A DNA stretch of 64,000 nt from Desulforamulus ruminis DSM 2154. Its GTDB lineage: Bacteria > Bacillota > Desulfotomaculia > Desulfotomaculales > Desulfotomaculaceae. Positions 7,437 to 14,638 of this stretch are shown here, piece after piece. Each line of letters opens with the position of its first letter. The stretch's first letter is position 1. Location of the stretch: NCBI RefSeq assembly GCF_000215085.1, contig NC_015589.1:2678120-2742119 (forward strand), in the 5' to 3' direction. The translations under genes and the position numbers were made by a program. The notes beneath the pieces were generated by a model, which was not told the DNA's origin, did no database searches, and worked only from the letters and a program-made list of their open reading frames with translations.

Positions 7437-8728
7437 TAATGGCTCACTCCTTTCCCGCCGGCGGTTACAGCACCTTTGTCAGACTCAGCCCTCAAGATGG
7501 GAATCCCTTTGATAAAGCTAATAATAATCCAGCCGGCAAAGACAATGACCAGACCAAAGAAAATCCAGGCACCAATATCCGCAAGCAGTTTACCGGTGGA
7601 AGCCTCCATGGAAATATAGCCCATCTGAGCCATTTTTTCCGGCAGGGCAAACAAGCGGTTAACAAAACCGGCCAGAATGGCAATGGCGTAGAACGCCCGG
7701 ATATACATACCGGAAACTACTTTGGTGGTGGCTGCGCCGATCTGAATCCCCAGCAAGGAACCCACCAGCATGCCCATAGCCAGAGTATAGAAGATATAAC
7801 CATAAATCGCATATTGGGCAATGGAGCTATAACCAGCGGTAAAAATAATCTGCAGAATATCGGTTCCTACGGTGGTGAAGGAAGAAACACCCAGACCATA
7901 AACAAACATGGGGAAGGTCAGGAAGCCGCCGCCCACTCCCATGATAGCTGCGGCAAAGCCCACTACAGCACCGCAAGCGGCTACAAACCAGCCGGAAATC
8001 TTGCGGCCGCCGGGAGTAATGTCTTCGTCAAAGGTCACCATGGGTGCAAGATTAATTTTTTGCAGTTTAACCGCCAGCGGGGTTAAACCCGCAGGACCGC
8101 CGTGGACGTCTTGGCTCTGGTTCTTGTCGCCCCTGGATTTAAGAAAGTCATACATGGAATAAAAGCCCAGGAAGCCCAGCATGACGACATAAACAGAACT
8201 AATCATAAAATCACTCATTACCGGGTTAGCGTTAAACAGAGCCCGGTTCAAGGTTCCGCCTGCGGTTACCCCGATACCGGAACCTACCAGGAAGGCAATG
8301 GCCAAAGCCACATTCACGTTCCCTAATTTTTTATGAATAACCGTACCCATAATGGCCTTGGCAAAAATATGGAACTGGTCAGTACCTACGGCCAGAATCC
8401 CTTTAACACCTAAGCTCATTAATGCAGGGGTGATTACAAAGCCACCGCCGGCACCGATACAGCCGGTAATCAATCCGGCACAAACACCCACTGCCATGGA
8501 GCCGTAAAACATAACCGGATTATAGTGGGAAGGTCCATAGGCGCTTTTCCCTCCGATAAATGCGGGAAGGTCCGCCGCGTGGCCAATGGCAGGAATAATC
8601 AAGGGAAGCATCATAACAGCTAAAATAAGCAAATGCTTTCTGTTGCGGACAATGTTGTTGGACATTTCCAGTTCCCATTTAGCATGGGCTCTGGATGCAG
8701 ACATCAGGGCATTAAATATTCCCCTCAT
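7436..8728 (-). CDS. TauE/SafE (TSUP) family membrane permease (copy 2)
   Basis: The protein has 430 residues and is nearly collinear with the permease at 3358-4638. It has the same glycine-rich repeats (TGCIGAGGGFVITPAL and AAIMGVGGGFLTFPMF) and the same N-terminal extension before a signal-like hydrophobic segment. The main differences fall in the cytosolic loop around residues 195-225 and at the C-terminus. The ATG at 8728 follows AAAGGAGG. It lies downstream of the transposase-like gene and is translationally coupled to the 238-residue protein. The substrate is probably a sulfur oxyanion or organosulfur anion by family knowledge, but this is not shown. Confidence 0.93.
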   Translation of the reverse strand: MRGIFNALMSASRAHAKWELEMSNNIVRNRKHLLILAVMMLPLIIPAIGHAADLPAFIGGKSAYGPSHYNPVMFYGSMAVGVCAGLITGCIGAGGGFVITPALMSLGVKGILAVGTDQFHIFAKAIMGTVIHKKLGNVNVALAIAFLVGSGIGVTAGGTLNRALFNANPVMSDFMISSVYVVMLGFLGFYSMYDFLKSRGDKNQSQDVHGGPAGLTPLAVKLQKINLAPMVTFDEDITPGGRKISGWFVAACGAVVGFAAAIMGVGGGFLTFPMFVYGLGVSSFTTVGTDILQIIFTAGYSSIAQYAIYGYIFYTLAMGMLVGSLLGIQIGAATTKVVSGMYIRAFYAIAILAGFVNRLFALPEKMAQMGYISMEASTGKLLADIGAWIFFGLVIVFAGWIIISFIKGIPILRAESDKGAVTAGGKGVSH

Positions 8729-8894
8729 GCAGGCAACCTCCTTTAGCGTTCATACAAAGTACTTTCTAACTCTTATCCGGATTGTAGTGACAAATATTTA
8801 GTACTTTCTGGCAAGCAGTTCTTGAATAAAGCCCTATAAAGTGCTACAATTTAAAATGAATAGCAAAATTAACAGTTGAAAATTTATTTGCGCC

Positions 8895-10274
8895 TTAGGC
8901 TTCACCCCCTTGCCGTGATTCATTCAGAGTCCTGGTTATTTTTTGTTTAATAATCTCGAGTTGAATGTGACCCGAGATAATTTCCGGGGAATAGTGGTAA
9001 TCTACATACATGTTAATGGGCGGCATTTTTAATTGATCGGTTATTACTCTAAAAGTGCTTGTTTTCACAGGAATACTGTCGAATACAGGCACAAAAGCGG
9101 CTGTGGGTTCAACAACCCAGGTCTGAGTAATAATGGATTGATTTTTTTGTTTAACCGCTTCTTCATTAATTTGATACTCAAAGGTTTGAGTTAATTCATT
9201 AAAGCTAAAGGATACCATATCCTGGCAATTATTGGTTTTGATCACGGATTCGGCTTTGCGCCTGACAACCGCCTCTTTATTTACATTCCCCAGCAAAATA
9301 TCTGCTTTAATGGTTTCCAACCCCGCACAGGCCTTGGCCAAATTGGCTTTAACCTCTTTCATTTGAGTTGGACTTTTTTGTTCATAAGAAACCGTAGTAA
9401 AGAATTGCTTTCCCTGGAGAACTTCGTGGTTCTGGTTGTTGTTAATGTCTTCCGGAACTTCTCTAGCCACCAGATAATTGGCAGCCCCGGTGCTTAAAAG
9501 GTTTTCACCGTCCAGAACAAGCATGGGATGGTCCGTTTTACAGGCTAATCGATCAATTAGTTGATGTAAACGATCTTGTATTTCTTTTTTTTCCTCGGCG
9601 TATTCAAAATCCATAACGAAGCCTTGAATGTCACAGGCTAACAAAAGAATAAAGGGTTTTTGATAATTCTGAGGGTAAAAAAGGCTCCCCGGAAGATCCA
9701 TTTCAAAAGAAGTGCCCTCAAATATCCCAGTGGTTAAACTGACAAATCTTGGTTTGTGAATAATTTCATTACTTCCGGCGTAAAGCAGACCCCCGGTATT
9801 TAGGACAGCCCTGGTCCTTTCCTCCCCCAACTGCTTCATAATCTGATAGAATTGCAAACTGGTGGCGTTGATGAATCCCAATTCTTTGCAGGACTCCTGA
9901 ATAGGGCTGTTTACTTCTCCGGCCAGCAATGACTTCAGCAGCATGGCTTCAGCCACCTCATAGGTTTGACCTTCTCCCAGCACCTGGACCAAGCCGCCTT
10001 TTATGCCTGTACTGGAAAGAATATTTCGTACTTCGGAAATCCGGCTATCCCCCAAGGACATTGCAGATTCCTTATCCTGTATATCCAGCTCGTTGTGCAG
10101 TTTTCTCAGGCTGGCAATCAAATAGTTAATTCTTTCGGGAGAAAGATTATCAATGCTGCCAAAGTTCGCAATGACACGTTGTTTTACCTTACCTTCCATA
10201 CGGTAATTTTCAATAAGTTTTACATAAACATACTCTTTGCCGTTTTTTTTGGTGGTAATTTTACGGAAAAACAA
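8895..10274 (-). CDS. Degenerate IS1634-like transposase-derived protein (copy 2), probably exapted
   Basis: The protein has 459 residues. Its first 64 residues differ from the copy 1 protein at only about nine conservative positions, and its C-terminal block PPINMYVDYHYSPEIISG plus HIQLEIIK differs at three positions. The central 250 residues are strongly diverged. Active IS copies in one genome normally stay near-identical throughout, so this pattern points to an old duplication with constraint on the ends. The conserved catalytic Glu of IS1634 enzymes is not visible here either. The start is TTG at 10274 after GGGGGGAAG. No terminal inverted repeats are seen. It has its own promoter (10446-10474). 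Confidence 0.75.
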   Translation of the reverse strand: MFFRKITTKKNGKEYVYVKLIENYRMEGKVKQRVIANFGSIDNLSPERINYLIASLRKLHNELDIQDKESAMSLGDSRISEVRNILSSTGIKGGLVQVLGEGQTYEVAEAMLLKSLLAGEVNSPIQESCKELGFINATSLQFYQIMKQLGEERTRAVLNTGGLLYAGSNEIIHKPRFVSLTTGIFEGTSFEMDLPGSLFYPQNYQKPFILLLACDIQGFVMDFEYAEEKKEIQDRLHQLIDRLACKTDHPMLVLDGENLLSTGAANYLVAREVPEDINNNQNHEVLQGKQFFTTVSYEQKSPTQMKEVKANLAKACAGLETIKADILLGNVNKEAVVRRKAESVIKTNNCQDMVSFSFNELTQTFEYQINEEAVKQKNQSIITQTWVVEPTAAFVPVFDSIPVKTSTFRVITDQLKMPPINMYVDYHYSPEIISGHIQLEIIKQKITRTLNESRQGGEA

Positions 10275-10445
10275 GGTCTTCCCCCCTTTATCCCGTTTAA
10301 AAAATTTGTAATTTCATAAAAAGTTCGTAATCCAATTGACATTAAGTTTTATCAAAAACTACTTAGTTTTTTAAAAAAATTTAAAAAGATAATCTTATGC
10401 TTTTGTTATGAAAAAATTCTTCTTTGTGGTCTATTATTTGGGGTT

Positions 10446-10474
10446 ATGCTATCAAAAGGTTTTTTTGATTTCAA
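10446..10474 (-). promoter_or_regulatory. Sigma-A-type promoter of module copy 2
   Basis: On the minus strand, TTGAAA (10469-10474), 17 bases, TAGCAT (10446-10451). Spacer composition and flanking bases resemble the copy 1 promoter. Confidence 0.65.
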
Positions 10475-10562
10475 GTTTTATTTTGCACAAATTCAATTTT
10501 TCTTTTGCTATTTTTCGATGTTTTCATCACACTATATCCAATATAACCACATTATCGTCTGT

Positions 10563-10583
10563 ATGACAAAAATCATTTGTCAT
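10563..10583. promoter_or_regulatory. Candidate regulator site, 8-bp dyad
   Basis: ATGACAAA, 5 bases, TTTGTCAT: a perfect dyad about 90 bases upstream of the -35 of module copy 2. This position fits an activator site. Related TTTGTCATGA and TGTGACAG words occur in the copy 1 region near 6377 and 6417. Confidence 0.4.
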
Positions 10584-10750
10584 TACCCGGATTTGTACGA
10601 CAATTTTAGAATTTTTGTTTTATCTTACTCCTGTTTTTTGGAAGTCAAAGTTAAATTTACCAATTATAAAATTTTAAAAAATATTTTTTAAAAAACTATT
10701 GACAAAATTATTTATTTAAGCTTGTACTTCAAAAGCCCCTCTCCGATGAC

Positions 10751-10791
10751 AAAGAATGAACCCGCCATGGTTGCCGGCGGGTTCATTCTTT
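10751..10791 (-). terminator. Strong hairpin after the VWA gene
   Basis: A perfect 16-bp stem (10751-10766 with 10776-10791) and a 9-base loop lie directly after the stop at 10800. There is no long T run, so it may act in both directions. Confidence 0.75.
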
Positions 10792-10799
10792 GTTGTAAC

Positions 10800-12596
10800 C
10801 TATTCTTCTTCAACAAGTTTTTTGAGCAATCTGCCAAATTCAATAACCACCGTATTATAATCACTCCAGGGGATGCTGTGTTCATACCCATAGTCCCCCG
10901 GTCGATCTCCCACAGAAATATGAATGGTTTTACATCCCAGGTTCTTCAGGCGGCGCACCTGTTCTTTAACCAGCTTGGTTTCAGGTCCCGGATTGGGGTT
11001 TCCATCGGTGATAACAATTAAAACCTTCTGCACCCACCTTCTGCCCTCGGACATTAACCGGAGAGCGCAATATTTTACCGCACTGCCCTCCGGGGTGGTT
11101 CCTTCCGCTCCGGACATGCCCAGGCGTGCCTTCTGGGTAAGGGAGGGGGAATACAGTTCCTGCATATTTACCGCCACTTTGAGGTTAAATCCAAAGACCC
11201 AGGTCTGCACCGAATCCACCGGTTCCATGGCTTCCACGAACAAGGCGGCCAGATTTCTAGCCAGTTCGATTCTGGATATTCCTTCGGCGGCCGGGTAAAC
11301 CATGGAGGCGCTGGTATCGATCAATAAAGCCATATCTAAATTGCGGGTTCGCGTTTCAATCACTTCCGAACGTTGGAAAAGCTTATTGGAGTAAGCCGCC
11401 TGATAAAGGGCGTCCTCGTCCAGTTCCCCGCTGGGCAGGTGGTATTGGTGAATGACCTGACGGGTATTGGCCCAAGACAATCGGTTTCTTAACCGGATAA
11501 TAAAGGGCTTCACGGTGGTTCTGGCCTTTTCGTAGCGTTCTGCGGCCCCTTCATCCATCACTGGCCTCCGAAACACCACCATGGGAGGCGGTGGCGGGGG
11601 ATAATCGGGATCCAGACCTGCTTCCATAATTTCCGCCATATTGGCCACCTGAAGCTGTTCCTGGCGCATATTTTGGATCAAGTTTTGCAAATCACTGGGA
11701 ATGTTGGTTCTATCTTTGGCACCGGCACTTCCTGTTTCTGCCTGGTAGTCGCCCCGATTCTGGTAATCCAGCAGTGAGCTGGGGAGAGAATAAGCAATAT
11801 CATGCTGGATCATGTTCCCGAACAGTTCATTATAGGCCCTTTTGGCTAGGTTGCGGGTGCTTAATCTTTTTAAACGATCCGGATTGTCGATTAAAACCGC
11901 CTTTTTTACCAGGTCTACCACCTGTTGAACCCTGGCCACCGAGGGTTTATAGTCCCGGGTGGATCTCAGAGCCAGCAAAAATTCGGTGGCACGCAGATTT
12001 AACTCGTTCTCCATTAAATTCTTACGGGGTTTGTGGGCCCATTTCTCCAGATCAAGATCAAATTCGTACCGGCGGTACTTCCAGAAATATCCCCTGTAGC
12101 CGGGATAATAAAGAGAGGTTAAATGCTCCACAAAAACCTCCTCTACCACCTTGCGTATGACGGCCATGAAAGGATTTCCCGGCATTTCGGTATAGAATTC
12201 CGGACTGCTGAACTGGGCATGGGCCGCTTGGTGCAGAGCCATGCCGGTTAAAACATCCACAATATCCGGCAATAAATAACAAGGAGGCGGGTCCATCAGG
12301 GGTTCGGCGCTGAGAGCGATTTGCTTTCTGGCAAAATCCGTCCGGGTCTCTTTGGAAGAGAAATGAACGGTAAATTTATTCCGGCCGTGAACGATATCCA
12401 CCACCCTGGAAACCGCTCCCAGAATAGCGGTCATGACCATAGCCTGGGCATCCATATCCTCCGAGGCCAACAGCCGGTGACTGAAAAGAGCGCAATTCCC
12501 GTGATTCGCCCCGTCGCCTTCCAATCCCCGGCCGGAGAGCCAAAAATCCGAAAGACTTTTTGTTTTCCAGCCTTCTGTTGGATTCACTGCAGTCAA
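10800..12596 (-). CDS. VWA-domain protein, partner of MoxR-type ATPase
   Basis: The protein has about 598 residues. The C-terminal third is a von Willebrand A domain with an intact metal site: LLIDTSASM, a threonine in GAEGTTPEGSAVKY, and VLIVITDGNPNPG. The N-terminal part is largely helical and includes an HQAAHAQFSSPEFY segment; the overall plan resembles CobT/NorD-like VWA partners of MoxR ATPases. The ATG at 12611 lies inside the sequence GGAGGTGA, which looks like the ribosome binding site. I therefore take TTG at 12596 as the more likely start. The gene follows the MoxR gene by about 65 bases. Such pairs act as chaperones for metal insertion or complex assembly; the target here is unknown. 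Confidence 0.85.
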   Translation of the reverse strand: MTAVNPTEGWKTKSLSDFWLSGRGLEGDGANHGNCALFSHRLLASEDMDAQAMVMTAILGAVSRVVDIVHGRNKFTVHFSSKETRTDFARKQIALSAEPLMDPPPCYLLPDIVDVLTGMALHQAAHAQFSSPEFYTEMPGNPFMAVIRKVVEEVFVEHLTSLYYPGYRGYFWKYRRYEFDLDLEKWAHKPRKNLMENELNLRATEFLLALRSTRDYKPSVARVQQVVDLVKKAVLIDNPDRLKRLSTRNLAKRAYNELFGNMIQHDIAYSLPSSLLDYQNRGDYQAETGSAGAKDRTNIPSDLQNLIQNMRQEQLQVANMAEIMEAGLDPDYPPPPPPMVVFRRPVMDEGAAERYEKARTTVKPFIIRLRNRLSWANTRQVIHQYHLPSGELDEDALYQAAYSNKLFQRSEVIETRTRNLDMALLIDTSASMVYPAAEGISRIELARNLAALFVEAMEPVDSVQTWVFGFNLKVAVNMQELYSPSLTQKARLGMSGAEGTTPEGSAVKYCALRLMSEGRRWVQKVLIVITDGNPNPGPETKLVKEQVRRLKNLGCKTIHISVGDRPGDYGYEHSIPWSDYNTVVIEFGRLLKKLVEEE

Positions 12597-12663
12597 CAAA
12601 CTCACCTCCATTCAAATAAGCTTTTTTAACCTTTTCGGGGATATTCTATTCTTAGACTTCCCT

Positions 12664-13500
12664 TTATTTACCGGAGGGCAGGTAAGCCTGAATTACCTGG
12701 AGCACGGTGGTTTGTTCGCTGTCCACGCCTCCCTCCGGGGAGAAACGGTTGACGAAGGTATATTTTAAGGCTGTTTTTAAAGGCTGCCCCCGCCTTAATA
12801 AAGCGCAGGCGGAAATGGCCGGCCGGAAACCGGTGGGCCGGCTCAAGCTCTCCTCATGGAATAGGGCATTTAATTTATGAGTGATTCTGGCTAACAGCAG
12901 AGCCTGATCTCCGTCCGCTTGGTAAACCTTCTCCAGCAGTCCGGCCATGACCTCCACCGGAGGCAGTTCCAACCGGATGGATTCAAAACGGTCATCCACT
13001 GCGGTATCTTCCATAAAGGTTCCGGTATGGCTGCGCCCCCGGTTCTCGGTAGAGATGAAAATGCACCGGGGATGAACGGCAATATGTTGTTTGGTTTCTT
13101 CAATATAGACTTCCCGGTTATGATCCAAAATGGTGTAGATGGAATTATGGATGTCCGGGGTTACCCGGTTGAATTCATCCAGTGCCACCAGCCCCGGTCT
13201 TTGAATGGCGGCAACGAGTTCCGACTGGATAAAAACCGTCTGTCCGGCAATGAACTCCCAGTGGCCGAACCAATCCCGGGGTGTCCGGATAGCCCCTACA
13301 TTGACCCGGTGAAAAGGCAGTCCGTGAGCCTGGGCCAGCCTCTTGGTCAGCTCTGTCTTGCCGGTTCCGGGATCTCCCGTCAGCATGACATTGATCCCGG
13401 AAAACATAAGATCCTGAATTACAGACAATTTTTCCGGATCCACCCAGAAATCCGGAAGGTGGTCTACGTTAACACCCCAGTCTTTATCCTTTATTCCCAT
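12664..13500 (-). CDS. MoxR-family AAA+ ATPase
   Basis: The protein has 278 residues. Walker A is GDPGTGKTE near residue 41 and Walker B is LVALDEFNR near 98; a sensor 1 region FISTENRGR and a sensor 2 region RPTGFRPAIS follow. The ATG at 13500 has AGGAGG upstream. It heads a two-gene operon with the VWA protein. MoxR/VWA pairs usually remodel or activate a metalloenzyme or surface complex, but no such target lies beside it. Confidence 0.9.
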   Translation of the reverse strand: MGIKDKDWGVNVDHLPDFWVDPEKLSVIQDLMFSGINVMLTGDPGTGKTELTKRLAQAHGLPFHRVNVGAIRTPRDWFGHWEFIAGQTVFIQSELVAAIQRPGLVALDEFNRVTPDIHNSIYTILDHNREVYIEETKQHIAVHPRCIFISTENRGRSHTGTFMEDTAVDDRFESIRLELPPVEVMAGLLEKVYQADGDQALLLARITHKLNALFHEESLSRPTGFRPAISACALLRRGQPLKTALKYTFVNRFSPEGGVDSEQTTVLQVIQAYLPSGK

Positions 13501-13654
13501 GGCATAGCCTCCTGCTTTATGATTTAAAAGCTTTTATTCTCCCTGTTTCCTAACATAACCTGCCTCGTAAGAAAAATGCAATAAACCCTTATTTAAAAAC
13601 AATGATGCTTTGTAAAAAGGATAATTTCATAGGTTTGGCGAATTTGGAAAAGAT

Positions 13655-13954
13655 ATGATTACTTTGGGGGTCCGGCCCTTGATTACCCAGGATATCGACC
13701 AACGCTACATTTACTGGTGGCACAGGAATCAGTGGTGCATTGCCAAGGTTCAGGTAAGTCCTTCTTCGGATAAAATCTTCCTGTACATCTGGCGCCTGGA
13801 CGGCTTCTACCTGGGCATGACGGCAGGAAAAAGCAGGGAAAGCATTGAGCAATCCCAGGGCTATAACTTATGGCTGCGCGAAGGACGTCCTGATTTAAAG
13901 GTTCGCCTGGAAGATCAGATAAAAAACAAGTACCGGCAGATTGAATTTTTTTAA
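13655..13954 (+). CDS. Small hypothetical protein, 99 residues
   Basis: Unrecognised. It is rich in aromatic residues (YIYWWHRNQWC) with a basic C-terminus (LEDQIKNKYRQIEFF). The frame is open upstream only to a stop at about 13619, and no other start codon is available. The ribosome binding site (GGAAAAG) is weak. It lies 61 bases before the next small gene on the same strand. An overlapping minus-strand frame at 13589-13852 is less protein-like. Confidence 0.55.
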   Translation: MITLGVRPLITQDIDQRYIYWWHRNQWCIAKVQVSPSSDKIFLYIWRLDGFYLGMTAGKSRESIEQSQGYNLWLREGRPDLKVRLEDQIKNKYRQIEFF

Positions 13955-14015
13955 GCAGGGAATAATGGGCACAGGGTGAATTTGGATAAAGCTTATTTTT
14001 TAGGAGGAATTCAAA

Positions 14016-14456
14016 ATGCAACAGTCACAACTGGATATTATTAAAGAATACGGAGCCACAGCCTACAGCCCGGATTTTGGCGCCTGGGCGGACTTGCAAT
14101 ATGAAGATGAAAACGGCAATGATATGGCCCGGACCACCATGGTTCTGGTCCATCCGGCCTGGACGGAACCCTTGGAAAGGGCTGACGGTGAATACTTCAC
14201 CAACTGGGCCTATGATCCCGAACTGGACATGTATTTTCTGCTGGTAAAATGGCAGAACGGCATCCGTCTGCCCATTGCCTTCAGCAAGGAAGAAGCCGGC
14301 AAGCTGTTGTTCGATTCCTATGTCAACAGTGTCTTTGACGTGATGGTCTCCAATAAAAAACTGTCCGGTAATATTGAGAAGGACGACACTCTGAAAATGA
14401 GGGTGTTCTGGGAAGTAAAATTCACCAAATCCCCCCAAGCCTCCTGGCCGGAATAG
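14016..14456 (+). CDS. Hypothetical protein, 146 residues
   Basis: Unrecognised. It is an acidic soluble protein with PEYF/W-rich beta-like segments (MVLVHPAWTEPLE, YFLLVKWQNGIRLPIAF). A strong TAGGAGGA precedes ATG 14016. There is no signal peptide or membrane segment. It converges with addA, and the gap between them holds the 34-nt repeat cluster. Confidence 0.8.
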   Translation: MQQSQLDIIKEYGATAYSPDFGAWADLQYEDENGNDMARTTMVLVHPAWTEPLERADGEYFTNWAYDPELDMYFLLVKWQNGIRLPIAFSKEEAGKLLFDSYVNSVFDVMVSNKKLSGNIEKDDTLKMRVFWEVKFTKSPQASWPE

Positions 14457-14471
14457 TCTAGACTCATACTG

Positions 14472-14638
14472 CCTTTCTTTGGGTCCTGTTGTTGGCCTAA
14501 TGCCGCATTTCTTTTGGATCCTGCAAGTACCTACCAACAACAGGATCCAAACGAAATACTCCTAAGGCTAACAACAGGACCTCAAAGAATTACCCCTAAG
14601 ACTAACAACTAGACCCCCAAAAATTACCCCCAAGACTT
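14472..14638. repeat. Cluster of 34-nt direct repeats with inverted partners
   Basis: Three head-to-tail 34-base units lie at 14537-14570, 14571-14604 and 14605-14638. Each begins ACAAC(A/T) and carries a short C-rich core. Reverse-complement units lie at 14472-14523 (GGGTCCTGTTGTTGG and TTTTGGATCCTG). The array ends one base before the last base of the addA stop codon. It can fold into a large hairpin between two convergent genes, so it may end transcription from both sides. There are no spacers, so it is not a CRISPR. Confidence 0.8.

Larger units (their letters stand above)
10275..10750. other. AT-rich intergenic control region of module copy 2
   Basis: No credible gene is present. It holds the leftward promoter at 10446-10474 with a leader of roughly 165 bases, the dyad at 10563-10583, a weaker TTGTACGACAA dyad at 10593-10603, and a TATTGACAAAATT stretch near 10697 that is also found at 6539-6552 in the matching place of copy 1. 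Confidence 0.55.

Noticed and set aside
13589-13852. A minus-strand gene overlapping the 99-residue protein
   Set aside because: It has no ribosome binding site and the plus-strand frame is more protein-like.
14537-14638. A small CRISPR array
   Set aside because: The 34-base units are directly adjacent with no spacers and have inverted partners.
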